Source: Mucilaginibacter lacusdianchii
Lineage (GTDB): Bacteria > Bacteroidota > Bacteroidia > Sphingobacteriales > Sphingobacteriaceae
NCBI RefSeq assembly: GCF_009770985.1
Contig: NZ_WSRW01000001.1
Location: forward strand, 744,001 to 808,000
DNA length: 64,000 bases
Reading direction: 5' to 3'
In this document: positions 16,762 to 26,383 of the stretch, piece by piece
Layout of the letters: each line of letters starts with the position of its first letter
Numbering within the stretch: position 1 is the stretch's first letter
The notes under the pieces: generated by a model
Told to the model about the DNA's origin: nothing
The model's input: only the letters and a program-made list of their open reading frames with translations
Database searches by the model: none
Position numbers and translations under genes: made by a program

Positions 16762-17460
16762 GTGAACCTGCGCAATACTTACCTGGCCAACTTCATCAAT
16801 TTGCTGTTTCCGCAATTGTGTCAGGCATGCAAAACTACATTGCTGGGTACCGAGCATTTAATTTGTACAGACTGCCTCTACCACTTACCTTACACCAACT
16901 TTTACAACCAGCCCGATAATATTGTAGCCAAACAGTTTTGGGGCAAAGTAGATTTGCAGGCTGCTTGCGCATTACTGTATTTTGAAAAAGGCGGCAAGGT
17001 GCAGGAACTGATGCACAACTTTAAGTACAATAATGCACCTCAAATTGGCAACAAACTTGGAGAAATAACCGGTTCGCTACTGGTACAAAACCCAATTTAT
17101 AATACTGTAGATGCCATTGTACCTGTACCGCTGCACAAAAAGCGATTGAGAAAACGCGGTTATAATCAAAGCGCCTGCTTTGCTGAAGGATTGGCCAAAA
17201 AACTCCAAGCACAGGTATCTGAAACTAATTTAATCCGAAAAGTAAATACAGAAACCCAAACCCTTAAATCGCGCTTTGCACGGTTCGAGAACATGAAGGA
17301 AGTATTTGCCATCCATAAGCCCGAGCAACTAACAGGCAAACATATTTTGCTGGTGGATGATATTGTAACTACCGGCTCAACACTTGAAGCCTGTGCCCAG
17401 GCATTGCTAACGGTACCCAATATTAAATTAAGCATTGCCACAATTGCTTATGCAGTGTAA
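16762..17460 (+). CDS. ComF family protein, GTG start
   Basis: The 232-residue product starts with GTG and has the two ComF parts: an N-terminal four-cysteine zinc ribbon (CQACKTTLLGTEHLICTDC) and a phosphoribosyltransferase domain with the PRPP loop LLVDDIVTTGSTLEAC. ComF proteins act in DNA uptake and recombination; the biochemical step is not settled. No other competence gene is next to it, only a second PRTase gene upstream. Confidence 0.9.
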   Translation: MNLRNTYLANFINLLFPQLCQACKTTLLGTEHLICTDCLYHLPYTNFYNQPDNIVAKQFWGKVDLQAACALLYFEKGGKVQELMHNFKYNNAPQIGNKLGEITGSLLVQNPIYNTVDAIVPVPLHKKRLRKRGYNQSACFAEGLAKKLQAQVSETNLIRKVNTETQTLKSRFARFENMKEVFAIHKPEQLTGKHILLVDDIVTTGSTLEACAQALLTVPNIKLSIATIAYAV

Positions 17461-17512
17461 GGTTAGCCACTATATGCAACAAAATGACTAATTGTTTGTA
17501 AGACAAAAGGTA

Positions 17513-17520
17513 TACCTTTG
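17513..17520 (+). promoter_or_regulatory. Promoter of gmd
   Basis: TACCTTTG matches TAnnTTTG; a TTG at 17492-17494 sits 18 bases upstream as the -33 element. The box ends 16 bases before ATG 17537. The in-frame TTG at 17492 is in this promoter and is not the start. Confidence 0.6.
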
Positions 17521-17536
17521 CTTCTGCAATCAATCA

Positions 17537-18673
17537 ATGAAAAAAGCTTTAATCACGGGCATCACCGGTCAGGATGGTGCTTACCTGGCTGAGTTATTAT
17601 TGAATAAAGGTTACGAGGTGCATGGCCTAAAAAGGCGCTCGTCATTGTTCAACACAAGCCGTATTGACCATTTATACCATGATCCGCACGAAGCCAATGT
17701 GAGGTTTAAACTGTATTACGGCGACCTGACCGACTCCGTCAATATAGTACGCATCATACAAGAAATTCAACCAGACGAGATTTATAACCTGGGGGCAATG
17801 TCGCACGTGAAGGTAAGCTTTGAAACCCCTGAATATACGGCGAATGCCGACGGCATCGGTACTTTGCGTCTGTTGGAAGCTATCCGCATCCTGGGTTTAG
17901 AAAAAAAGACCCGCATCTATCAAGCGTCTACTTCAGAATTGTATGGTTTGGTGCAAGCTGTACCGCAATCAGAAACCACACCTTTTTATCCTCGCTCACC
18001 TTACGCTGTAGCTAAGCTATACGCTTACTGGATTACCGTCAACTACCGCGAAGCTTATGGCATTTATGCCTGCAACGGTATCTTGTTTAACCACGAAAGC
18101 CCGCTAAGAGGGGAAACCTTTGTTACCCGTAAAATCACCCGTGCAGTAGCTAAGATAGCTATGGGCTTGCAAGATAAATTATATCTGGGTAACCTGGATG
18201 CACAGCGCGACTGGGGACATGCCAAAGATTATGTAGAGGCCATGTACCTGATTTTACAACAGGACACCCCAGAAGACTTTGTGATTGCCACCGGCGTAAC
18301 CACCCGTGTAAGGGAGTTTGTGCGGTTGGCATTTTTAGAGTTAGGCATTGAGGTAGAATTTAGCGGCAAAGGTACACATGAGCGTGGCGTAGTAATAGAT
18401 ATGGACGAAGACCGCATGCACGAACTGGGCCTTAACCCCGACAACCTTAAATTCGGACAAACCGTTGTGAAGGTCGATCTGCGTTACTACCGCCCAACCG
18501 AAGTAGATTTACTGATTGGTGATCCGACAAAAGCTAACCAAAAACTGGGTTGGCAACCCAAACACACTTTACAAGAGCTGATTACTGACATGGTACAAGC
18601 CGATTTAGAGACAGCTAAACAAAATAACTTTTTACAACAGCGGGGATATTCAACGCTCAACCATTTAGAATAA
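17537..18673 (+). CDS. gmd: GDP-mannose 4,6-dehydratase
   Basis: This SDR enzyme converts GDP-D-mannose to GDP-4-keto-6-deoxy-D-mannose, the first step to GDP-fucose, GDP-rhamnose or GDP-perosamine. The protein has 378 residues from ATG 17537. It shows [12 protein letters not shown] (8-19), the catalytic S/T-E of STSELYG (131-137), and the Y156-x-x-x-K160 pair in SPYAVAK. No downstream sugar reductase is in the window, so the final sugar is unknown. A capsule-assembly-like barrel gene follows 25 bases downstream. Confidence 0.97.
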   Translation: MKKALITGITGQDGAYLAELLLNKGYEVHGLKRRSSLFNTSRIDHLYHDPHEANVRFKLYYGDLTDSVNIVRIIQEIQPDEIYNLGAMSHVKVSFETPEYTANADGIGTLRLLEAIRILGLEKKTRIYQASTSELYGLVQAVPQSETTPFYPRSPYAVAKLYAYWITVNYREAYGIYACNGILFNHESPLRGETFVTRKITRAVAKIAMGLQDKLYLGNLDAQRDWGHAKDYVEAMYLILQQDTPEDFVIATGVTTRVREFVRLAFLELGIEVEFSGKGTHERGVVIDMDEDRMHELGLNPDNLKFGQTVVKVDLRYYRPTEVDLLIGDPTKANQKLGWQPKHTLQELITDMVQADLETAKQNNFLQQRGYSTLNHLE

Positions 18674-18698
18674 GCACCTGCATATAACTTTAACATCT

Positions 18699-20324
18699 AT
18701 GAAAAAACTGCTTACTAATTTATTTTTATTGCTCGTACTTGCAGGCAGTGCTTATGCACAATCGCAGTACCAGCCTTATTCTTTTCAGTTTTACCAAAAG
18801 TTTAGCCGCGATTTATACTCAACACAATCGCGAGCACATACGGCTATTAAGCCCTACTTTGTGGATGACAGTTTATTGAAAGACCGGTACGACTCGCTGA
18901 TGAATTATGGTACTGATCCGCTGGTGAAACGCAGCTGGTTGCACCGGAAAATTTTCAATGAACACTTAATTGATGTACAAAACGACGAGTACACTTTCTA
19001 TGCCGACTTTCTGCCTGACTTAACTGTTGGCCGTGATATTTCCGGTAAAAACACCACCTGGCTTAACACCCGTGGCTTTCAGCTAGGCGGTACCATTGGC
19101 AATAAATTTTCATTTTACACCAGCGGATATGAAAACCAGGCCCGGTTCCCAAACTATTACGACAACTACACCCAGCAAATGGAAATGGTGAGCGGTCAGG
19201 GTAATTTAACCCAAAATTCATTGAACAAACGTACACGTGATTGGTCGTACGTGACGGCATTGCTGTCTTATACCCCTATCAAATACCTGAACATCAGCTT
19301 GGGTATGGATAAAACTTTTATTGGTGACGGTTACCGTTCAATGCTTTTGTCTGATTTTGCCGCACCTTATCCGTTATTACGCCTAACTGCCAACTTGGGC
19401 AATGTGCGCTACATGGCCATGTGGACTTACATGAGCGACCCAACCGCTACACGTTTCAATCCCGACGACTTCCGTCGCAAATGGGGCGCTTTCCAATATG
19501 CAGACTGGAATGTATCTAACCGCGTGTCGCTGGGTTTTTTCCAATCGGTAGTTTGGGCAGCTCAAAATGAAAACGGTACCTCACGTGGGTTTGACTTTAA
19601 TTACGTTAACCCATTCATCTTTTTACGTCCACTCGAATCATCCTCTAATCGTTCGCCCGATAACGTGAACCTTGGTTTTACCGGCAAATACAAAATCACC
19701 GACCAGGTAACCGCTTATGCACAATTATCGCTGGATGAATTTGAAGCCAAAAACTTTTTTTCGAGCAATGGCAGCTGGCGAAACAAATATGGCTGGCAGC
19801 TGGGTTTCAGAGGGGCCGATTTGTTCCATGTACGTTCTTTAAACTATTTGGTTGAGTACAACAGTGCAAGGCCATATACCTTTACTGAACGCAGTTCATC
19901 TATCATCAATTATGCCCACCAGCGCGAACCACTGGCTCACCCCTTTGGCGCTAACTTCCGCGAGTTTGTGGGTATCCTTAATTACAGCTACCAGCGTTTT
20001 GATTTTAGCCTGCAAGGTAACTATGGCTTATATGGCTTAGACATCAACGGACTGAATTACGGTAAAGACATCTTTAAACCATACAGCACAGTAGTGCAAC
20101 TACTGGATAACCGCATTGGTCAGGGCCTACGTACCAACCTGTATTATGTGGAACCTAAAGTTGCCTTTTTGCTTAATCCAAAATACAATTTGCGTATTGA
20201 ATTAGGAGGTATTTTTAGGGTAGAAAAGAACGATGTATTCAATCAAAAAACATCATTGGTTAGCATAGGCTTGCGTAGTTCATTCAGAAACATTTATAAT
20301 GATATAGCCACGGCAAGGCTTTAG
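18699..20324 (+). CDS. Outer-membrane barrel of the Wzi/RemB (capsule assembly) type
   Basis: A signal peptide (MKKLLTNLFLLLVLAGSAYAQ) leads a 541-residue protein made of alternating strands with many aromatic residues, such as NVRYMAMWTYMSDPT, NYVNPFIFLRPLE and IELGGIFRVEKND. The pattern and length fit the Bacteroidota family annotated as capsule assembly Wzi or gliding-motility RemB. Both functions place it in the outer membrane at the cell surface; the choice between them is inference. It follows gmd by 25 bases and probably shares its operon, which supports a link to polysaccharide. Confidence 0.8.
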   Translation: MKKLLTNLFLLLVLAGSAYAQSQYQPYSFQFYQKFSRDLYSTQSRAHTAIKPYFVDDSLLKDRYDSLMNYGTDPLVKRSWLHRKIFNEHLIDVQNDEYTFYADFLPDLTVGRDISGKNTTWLNTRGFQLGGTIGNKFSFYTSGYENQARFPNYYDNYTQQMEMVSGQGNLTQNSLNKRTRDWSYVTALLSYTPIKYLNISLGMDKTFIGDGYRSMLLSDFAAPYPLLRLTANLGNVRYMAMWTYMSDPTATRFNPDDFRRKWGAFQYADWNVSNRVSLGFFQSVVWAAQNENGTSRGFDFNYVNPFIFLRPLESSSNRSPDNVNLGFTGKYKITDQVTAYAQLSLDEFEAKNFFSSNGSWRNKYGWQLGFRGADLFHVRSLNYLVEYNSARPYTFTERSSSIINYAHQREPLAHPFGANFREFVGILNYSYQRFDFSLQGNYGLYGLDINGLNYGKDIFKPYSTVVQLLDNRIGQGLRTNLYYVEPKVAFLLNPKYNLRIELGGIFRVEKNDVFNQKTSLVSIGLRSSFRNIYNDIATARL

Positions 20325-20335
20325 TTTTGCTTAAT

Positions 20336-20373
20336 AATAAGAAAGGCTAACCAAATGGTTAGCCTTTCTTATT
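20336..20373. terminator. Bidirectional terminator between the barrel gene and dxs
   Basis: Seventeen-base perfect arms (20336-20352 and 20357-20373) with an AAAT loop, A-run and T-run flanks. It ends both the rightward barrel gene and the leftward dxs gene. Confidence 0.88.
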
Positions 20374-20424
20374 ATATGTGTTTTAAAATTCTTAATTCCT
20401 GACTATATACTCTTGAATCTAACT

Positions 20425-22359
20425 TTAAGAAGCGATAGTATGCCTTTTCTGTTGCACACCCATGCTTTTCACCTGCTTCACAATGCCGGCGGCATCGTAG
20501 CCGCACTCAGCCCAAAGCTCAGGTTGTTCACCGTGTTCAATAACAGCATCAGGAATACCCAGGCGGATCACCTCAGCCTGGTATTTATGGTCGGCCATAA
20601 ACTCCAGTACAGCACTGCCGGCACCACCTTCCAGGCAGCCGTCTTCAACGGTGATAACTTTATTGTATTTGGTAAACACTTCATGCAATAAAGCTTCGTC
20701 TAGTGGCTTTACAAAGCGCAGGTCGTAGTGGGCAGGGTAATAACCTTCGGTGTTTAGTTGGGCGGTAGCTTTAACCACCTCGTTACCTATTGCACCAATA
20801 GAAAGGATAGCCACTTCTTCACCATCGCATATTTTACGGCCTTTACCAATGGTAATGGCTCTGAACGGACGGCGCCAGTCTACCATCACACCGTTTCCGC
20901 GTGGATAGCGAATTACAAATGGGCCCGCATTTTCCAATTGGGCGGTATACATCAGGTTACGCAGTTCCTCCTCGTTCATGGGTGATGATACTACCAAATT
21001 TGGAATGCAGCGCATATATGCCAAATCATAAGCACCGTGGTGCGTTGCCCCATCAGCACCAGCCAAACCGGCACGGTCCAGGCAAAATACCACGTTCAGC
21101 TTTTGAATGGCTACGTCATGGATCACCTGGTCATACGCCCGCTGCATAAAGCTGGAATAGATATTACAGAAGGGTACCAACCCCTGTGATGCTAAACCAG
21201 CCGAAAAAGTAACAGCGTGCTGCTCGGCAATACCTACGTCGAAAGCACGTTCGGGCATGGCCTTCATCATCAGGTTCAATGAACTGCCCGACGGCATAGC
21301 CGGCGTAATACCCATTATTTTAGCGTTCTGCTCGGCCAGTTCTATCATCGTATGCCCAAACACATCCTGAAACTTAGGCGGCTGGGGCTTTTCATAATGT
21401 GTTTTTTTGATTTCGCCAGTAATTTTATCAAACAAACCGGGCGCATGCCATTTAGTCTGATCTTTTTCGGCCAGTGCATAACCTTTACCTTTTACGGTAA
21501 CACAATGCAACAATTTAGGTCCGGGAATATCGCGCAAATCGCGCAATACCTTTACCAGATGCTTAACATCATGCCCGTCGGTAGGTCCAAAATACCGGAA
21601 TTTTAATGACTCAAACAGGTTGCTCTGTTTAAGCAAAGTGCCTTTAATGCTTTTTTCTATCTTTTTAGCATATTTCAAAGCGTCAGGCCCTATAGCCGAT
21701 AGCTTTGAAAGTACATAGCCAATATCAGCCCTAAAAGTATTGTATGGTTTTGATGTGGTAATATCTGTCAGATACTCTTTCAAAGCCCCCACGTTGGGGT
21801 CTATCGACATGCAGTTATCGTTTAAAATAACCAGCAGATTACTGTTGGCAATACCTGCATGGTTTAGCGCTTCAAAGGCCATACCAGCCGTCATAGCACC
21901 GTCACCAATAACGGCTACGTGCTGGCGGTCTTTCTCGCCTTTATAATGCGAGGCTACAGCCATGCCTAACGCCGCGGAGATAGAGGTAGATGAGTGTCCT
22001 ACCCCAAAAGTATCGTACTCACTTTCAGCGCGCTTTGGAAAACCACTAAGCCCACCGTACACCCGGTTGGTATGAAAATTATCGCGGCGACCGGTTAAAA
22101 TTTTATGACCGTAAGCCTGGTGGCCTACATCCCAAACCAATTGATCGTAAGGTGTATTCAGTACATAATGCAAGGCAACACTTAACTCAACCACGCCCAA
22201 ACTGGCCGCAAAGTGACCACCGTTTACCGATACCACGTCAATAATATACTGTCGTAATTCCTGACAGATTTGCTCCAGATCGTCCTCATTAAACTTCTTT
22301 AAATCAGAGGGCGAATCGATTCTTTTCAGTAAATCACCGGCCGGTACTTGCATTGACAT
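20425..22359 (-). CDS. dxs: 1-deoxy-D-xylulose-5-phosphate synthase
   Basis: It condenses pyruvate and glyceraldehyde 3-phosphate with thiamine diphosphate and starts the MEP isoprenoid pathway. The 644-residue length is normal. Domain order: TPP-binding (GHQAYGHKILTGR, IGDGAMTAGMAFEALNHAG, LNDNCMSIDPNVG), pyrimidine-binding (FDVGIAEQHAVTFSAGLA, YSSFMQRAYDQVIHDVA) and transketolase C-domain. Its promoter region carries a palindrome over the -7 box (22376-22390). Confidence 0.97.
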   Translation of the reverse strand: MSMQVPAGDLLKRIDSPSDLKKFNEDDLEQICQELRQYIIDVVSVNGGHFAASLGVVELSVALHYVLNTPYDQLVWDVGHQAYGHKILTGRRDNFHTNRVYGGLSGFPKRAESEYDTFGVGHSSTSISAALGMAVASHYKGEKDRQHVAVIGDGAMTAGMAFEALNHAGIANSNLLVILNDNCMSIDPNVGALKEYLTDITTSKPYNTFRADIGYVLSKLSAIGPDALKYAKKIEKSIKGTLLKQSNLFESLKFRYFGPTDGHDVKHLVKVLRDLRDIPGPKLLHCVTVKGKGYALAEKDQTKWHAPGLFDKITGEIKKTHYEKPQPPKFQDVFGHTMIELAEQNAKIMGITPAMPSGSSLNLMMKAMPERAFDVGIAEQHAVTFSAGLASQGLVPFCNIYSSFMQRAYDQVIHDVAIQKLNVVFCLDRAGLAGADGATHHGAYDLAYMRCIPNLVVSSPMNEEELRNLMYTAQLENAGPFVIRYPRGNGVMVDWRRPFRAITIGKGRKICDGEEVAILSIGAIGNEVVKATAQLNTEGYYPAHYDLRFVKPLDEALLHEVFTKYNKVITVEDGCLEGGAGSAVLEFMADHKYQAEVIRLGIPDAVIEHGEQPELWAECGYDAAGIVKQVKSMGVQQKRHTIAS

Positions 22360-22375
22360 TCTGTTCGGGTAAATT

Positions 22376-22390
22376 AACTTACAAAGTAAG
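22376..22390 (-). promoter_or_regulatory. dxs promoter overlapped by a palindrome
   Basis: On the minus strand the -7 candidate TTACTTTG (22382-22389) fits the Bacteroidota element except its second base. Six-base inverted arms ACTTAC/GTAAGT surround AAA at 22376-22390, so a repressor could cover the box. Similar TTACTTTG boxes precede prc and cphB. Confidence 0.35.
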
Positions 22391-22539
22391 TCATTTTAGT
22401 TGGTAAATTAATTGACAAATTACACACTAATGTTGTTTCGCCAACTATGAAATGAGGTAGTATTTACACCCATTTTTGATATTTACCACCAGCTTTAATT
22501 CAACAAAACAAGCATGTTTTATCACAACCTGCACTGAGA

Positions 22540-23064
22540 TCATCGAGTTGCTAACGAGAGTGCAATGACGATTTCATAATTTTTTTCGATCTGATAAATG
22601 TGCCTTTGTGTATGATAAATCGCTAGATACATCCACTCTAATCGCGTAAGCATACCAAAAACCGGCACTTCTTGCCCAAGGCACACCTCTGTCAAATCAA
22701 AGCTTTGGGCTGCATTAGCAATGGCTATTTTAACATGCGCTAGTTTACATTGTAAATCATCCTTAAGCAAAGGCGCGTTGCCGGGTACAATCGTTTTGGC
22801 AGCCTCATATTTTGCATTAAAGTCTAAAAACACCTGTGCCAGCATATGCCTTTTTTCGTCGGGTGAGCGTTGCACTGGCATTACCGGACCTTTAAAAATA
22901 AGCGGTATAATCTCCTGCGATTTAAGTAAATGCTCCCCTACCTGAGCGGCCGTCCAGCTACCGGTAAAAGGATTAGTATTTAGTTGTGATGCACTGTAAC
23001 GGTTAAGCACTTCCTGCAAACGCTCGCTGGTGGCTTGCCATTGCGAAATAACTTCTGTAAACAT
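22540..23064 (-). CDS. DinB-like metal-binding protein
   Basis: From ATG 23064 the product has 174 residues in the four-helix DinB/YfiT fold. The likely metal ligands are histidines in AAQVGEHLL and in AIYHTQRHIYQI. Members are varied, including thiol-dependent transferases that use bacillithiol; because bshA is in this window that is a possible but unproven link. The longer frame start (23118) adds a leader with no support. Confidence 0.8.
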   Translation of the reverse strand: MFTEVISQWQATSERLQEVLNRYSASQLNTNPFTGSWTAAQVGEHLLKSQEIIPLIFKGPVMPVQRSPDEKRHMLAQVFLDFNAKYEAAKTIVPGNAPLLKDDLQCKLAHVKIAIANAAQSFDLTEVCLGQEVPVFGMLTRLEWMYLAIYHTQRHIYQIEKNYEIVIALSLATR

Positions 23065-23243
23065 AGTTGTAATTGATTTAAGTGTCAGGTAAATCAAATT
23101 TACTGGCCAATGCAGCAAACAAGCAGGTGCATATACGGCAATTTGAGGGTTAAATACGACATTTGGATTTTGTCAAATTTTGCAACTCTTTTGAGGATTA
23201 TAACCAAAGTCCTATTATCGCGTCTGCAATCTGTTACTTTATC

Positions 23244-24239
23244 ATGAATATTCTTAAATACCGTTTTTCGCTAACTTGCCTATGCGTTCTATTAAGCCTG
23301 ATGCTGTTGCTGCAAAGCTGCAGCCATGAACCGGGCGTTTGGCGCAATGATGAGATACAAAATGGTTTGCGCAAAGATTTGCATAAACTGAACGACGAGT
23401 TACTGACTGCTTTGAAAGCTGGTGACCCGAAGCAGATGGATGAAATGTTATCGGCCGAATTATTGGAAAGCGGCCAATTATATCGTGAAGCGCACTTACT
23501 AAGCCTGCGCATGAAAAACGATACGTATAAGCTATTAGCAGATTTTTATATAGTGCACGAAAAGCGCGGCTTAAACCAAGTTGATGGCAATATAGACGGC
23601 AACAAGTTCACACTTAGTTACGATGCGTTGATGCAGGACATGTACATAGCTATGTTTGTACCACAAAAGGCAGTCGAAAAAATGATGATTACAGCGGTGT
23701 ACTACAAGTACAATTACGGCTGGAAGCTATTTTTATTAAATGAGGGACGTTACACCGAAAACAACCAAACGGCACCTCAATTATTGAAACGTGCGCTTAG
23801 CCAGTACAACAAGCATCAATTGGTTGATGCCGTTCTGACCACCAATATGGCCCATGACTGTTTGCGTCCCAACGAAATGTGGCACTATCCTATTGATGAT
23901 CATACACACGCTACACTAGGTAAAGCTATTTCAGAAGCTAATCAAGCATATAAATTCCCATTTACGCTAACTCAGGCACCTACTCATCCGCGTATTATTC
24001 ACATTTCTAACAAAATAACGTCCGAGGGTACTTTTCCTGTCATATATTACTTATCAACCGTAAAAGTGAGCGATACCACTGCGTTAAAGCGCGAAAACGA
24101 AATGATACAGCAAGTGATTGGTCAAGCCATACCGGGTATTGATCAGGATAAAAAGTATGTGTATTATACCGCTTATAATGAGATGCCTAATTACCACAAG
24201 GCGGTTGATAGTTTTGAGATGATAGAGCGGGTGAAATAG
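23244..24239 (+). CDS. Unknown lipoprotein (331 residues)
   Basis: ATG 23244 gives a lipoprotein signal with lipobox LLLQSC and the mature part starting CSHEPG. The middle part KAGDPKQMDEMLSAELLES could belong to a nuclear-transport-factor-like fold, but I do not recognise the family. The C-terminal half is polar with a tail motif of YYTAYNEMPNYHKAV. No neighbour suggests a function: it is divergent from the DinB gene and followed by scpA. Confidence 0.75.
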   Translation: MNILKYRFSLTCLCVLLSLMLLLQSCSHEPGVWRNDEIQNGLRKDLHKLNDELLTALKAGDPKQMDEMLSAELLESGQLYREAHLLSLRMKNDTYKLLADFYIVHEKRGLNQVDGNIDGNKFTLSYDALMQDMYIAMFVPQKAVEKMMITAVYYKYNYGWKLFLLNEGRYTENNQTAPQLLKRALSQYNKHQLVDAVLTTNMAHDCLRPNEMWHYPIDDHTHATLGKAISEANQAYKFPFTLTQAPTHPRIIHISNKITSEGTFPVIYYLSTVKVSDTTALKRENEMIQQVIGQAIPGIDQDKKYVYYTAYNEMPNYHKAVDSFEMIERVK

Positions 24240-24303
24240 CTGATCAAAAAAATTACCTATCATCTTATTGGCGGCTTATTTTTTTCCGGTCATCTATATT
24301 CCC

Positions 24304-24311
24304 TATCTTTG
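24304..24311 (+). promoter_or_regulatory. -7 box of scpA promoter
   Basis: TATCTTTG matches TAnnTTTG and ends seven bases before the scpA ATG, again implying an extremely short leader. Confidence 0.5.
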
Positions 24312-24318
24312 AATTGCT

Positions 24319-25068
24319 ATGGCTGCAGAGAGTTTTGAAATCAGGTTGCCGCAGTTTGAGGGCCCGTTTGATTTGCTGCTTTTCTTTATCGAACGAGATG
24401 AGCTGGATATTCACGAGGTATCCATTGCGCGTATCACCGACGACTTTCTGGCTTACATTCACCAGATGAACAGCCTGAATATGGAGCTGGCCAGCGAGTT
24501 CATTTTTGTAGCGGCCACCCTAATGCGCATCAAAGCCAAAATGCTGCTCCCCCGTTTTGAGGCCGAAAGCGGCGAGGCGGAGGTTGACTCGAAAGAGGAC
24601 CTGATTCGGAAACTCATCGAATACAAAAAGTTTAAAGACATCTGCGAGCAGCTACGCCCGCTGGAAGAAGAACGCTTAAAGCAAGAGCGCCGAGGCAATA
24701 TAGCCGACGAGCTATCGCAAATTGAGGCCGTTACTTTACCAGGCGAAGAACTTTCTGAGCTTACCCTGTACCGCCTGATGCAGGTTTATGAGCGCGTACA
24801 CCGCCGCTACCTGAACCGCACCGAAGAGGTAAAGCACACCGTGGTACAATACCTTTACACCATTGAACAGCAAAAAAAGGTAATTGACGAATTACTGCGC
24901 ATTAACGGCCGGATGGACTTTTCATCCATCAGGCAAAACTCTGAAAACAGGGTACATTTTATATACAACTTTTTAGCCATGCTCGAGATGTTACAGCAAG
25001 AGCTGATAGACATCCAGCTGGGTTTGGGATTTAATAATTTTTGGATTGCGCCTAAAACAGCCCATTGA
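24319..25068 (+). CDS. scpA: Segregation and condensation protein A
   Basis: ScpA is the kleisin that with ScpB and Smc compacts and helps separate the chromosome. The 249-residue length is normal. The N-terminal FEGPFDLLLFFIERDELDIHEVSIA motif and the C-terminal winged-helix region with a long charged helix in the middle are typical. ScpB is not in the window. GlyA follows 31 bases later. Confidence 0.94.
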   Translation: MAAESFEIRLPQFEGPFDLLLFFIERDELDIHEVSIARITDDFLAYIHQMNSLNMELASEFIFVAATLMRIKAKMLLPRFEAESGEAEVDSKEDLIRKLIEYKKFKDICEQLRPLEEERLKQERRGNIADELSQIEAVTLPGEELSELTLYRLMQVYERVHRRYLNRTEEVKHTVVQYLYTIEQQKKVIDELLRINGRMDFSSIRQNSENRVHFIYNFLAMLEMLQQELIDIQLGLGFNNFWIAPKTAH

Positions 25069-25099
25069 TTTTGACTAACTTAGGCGCCTGTTAAGCATC

Positions 25100-26371
25100 A
25101 TGAAAAAAGATAAACTGATTTTTAAGCTACTCGACGATGAGCAACAGCGCCAGGAAGAAGGACTGGAACTGATTGCCTCCGAAAATTTTGTAAGCAAGCA
25201 AGTAATGGAAGCTGCCGGATCGGCCGCTACCAACAAATATGCTGAAGGTTTGCCCGGCAAACGCTACTACGGCGGCTGCCAGGTGGTTGACGAGATTGAA
25301 ACTATAGCCATTGAGCGTGCCAAGCAATTGTTTAATGCTGAGTGGGTAAACGTACAACCACACTCGGGCGCACAAGCCAATGCGGCAGTAATGCTGGCCA
25401 TATTGCAGCCCGGCGACAAAATTTTAGGTTTCGACTTGTCGCATGGTGGTCACTTAACCCACGGTTCGCCGGTTAATTTTTCGGGTAAACTTTATCAGCC
25501 TTTGTTTTATGGCGTAAAAAAAGAAACCGGATTGATTGATTACGAGCAACTGCGTGCTACCGCCCTGCAAGAAAAACCAAAACTAATTATCTGCGGTGCT
25601 TCGGCTTACTCGCGCGATTGGGATTATGCTTTCATTCGCCAGGTGGCTGATGAGATTGGCGCGCTGGTACTGGCCGATATTTCGCACCCGGCCGGACTGA
25701 TTGCCCGCGGTTTGTTAACCGACCCACTACCGCATTGCCATATTGTAACCACCACTACCCATAAAACCCTTCGCGGCCCACGCGGTGGCATGATTATGCT
25801 GGGTAAAGATTTTGACAACCCTTGGGGATTAAAAACACCTAAAGGCGAAATCAAAAAAATGTCGGCCTTATTGGATGCTGCCGTATTTCCAGGCACACAA
25901 GGCGGTCCGCTAGAGCACATCATTGCTGCTAAAGCTGTTGCATTTTATGAAGCGCTGGGCGATGATTACATGAAATATGTATTGCAGGTAAAACTAAACG
26001 CTCAGGCTATTGCTAAGGCCTTATTAGATCGTGGTTATGAAATCGTTTCGGGCGGTACCGACAATCACTTGATTTTAATTGACCTGCGCAACAAAAACAT
26101 ATCAGGCAAAGCTGCCGAGAATGCACTGGTACAGGCAGATATCACCGTAAATAAAAACATGGTGCCGTTTGATGATAAGTCACCGTTTGTAACTTCAGGT
26201 ATCCGTATTGGTACTGCTGCCGTTACCACTCGTGGTATGAAAGAAAAACAAATGGAACAGATTGCTGATTTAATAGATGCGGTGATTAAAGATCCTGAAA
26301 ACGAACATTCGGTTAAGAAAGTACGTAAACAGGTACACGCATTAGCGGAAAAGTTTCCGTTATATAATTAA
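25100..26371 (+). CDS. glyA: Serine hydroxymethyltransferase
   Basis: It interconverts serine and glycine with tetrahydrofolate, supplying one-carbon units. The 423-residue length is normal. Landmarks: [25 protein letters not shown], the PLP lysine K222 in [14 protein letters not shown] and AAVTTRGM. It is preceded by scpA and followed after only 12 bases by the hybrid kinase, so the three may share a transcript. Confidence 0.98.
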   Translation: MKKDKLIFKLLDDEQQRQEEGLELIASENFVSKQVMEAAGSAATNKYAEGLPGKRYYGGCQVVDEIETIAIERAKQLFNAEWVNVQPHSGAQANAAVMLAILQPGDKILGFDLSHGGHLTHGSPVNFSGKLYQPLFYGVKKETGLIDYEQLRATALQEKPKLIICGASAYSRDWDYAFIRQVADEIGALVLADISHPAGLIARGLLTDPLPHCHIVTTTTHKTLRGPRGGMIMLGKDFDNPWGLKTPKGEIKKMSALLDAAVFPGTQGGPLEHIIAAKAVAFYEALGDDYMKYVLQVKLNAQAIAKALLDRGYEIVSGGTDNHLILIDLRNKNISGKAAENALVQADITVNKNMVPFDDKSPFVTSGIRIGTAAVTTRGMKEKQMEQIADLIDAVIKDPENEHSVKKVRKQVHALAEKFPLYN

Positions 26372-26383
26372 GAATATACATTA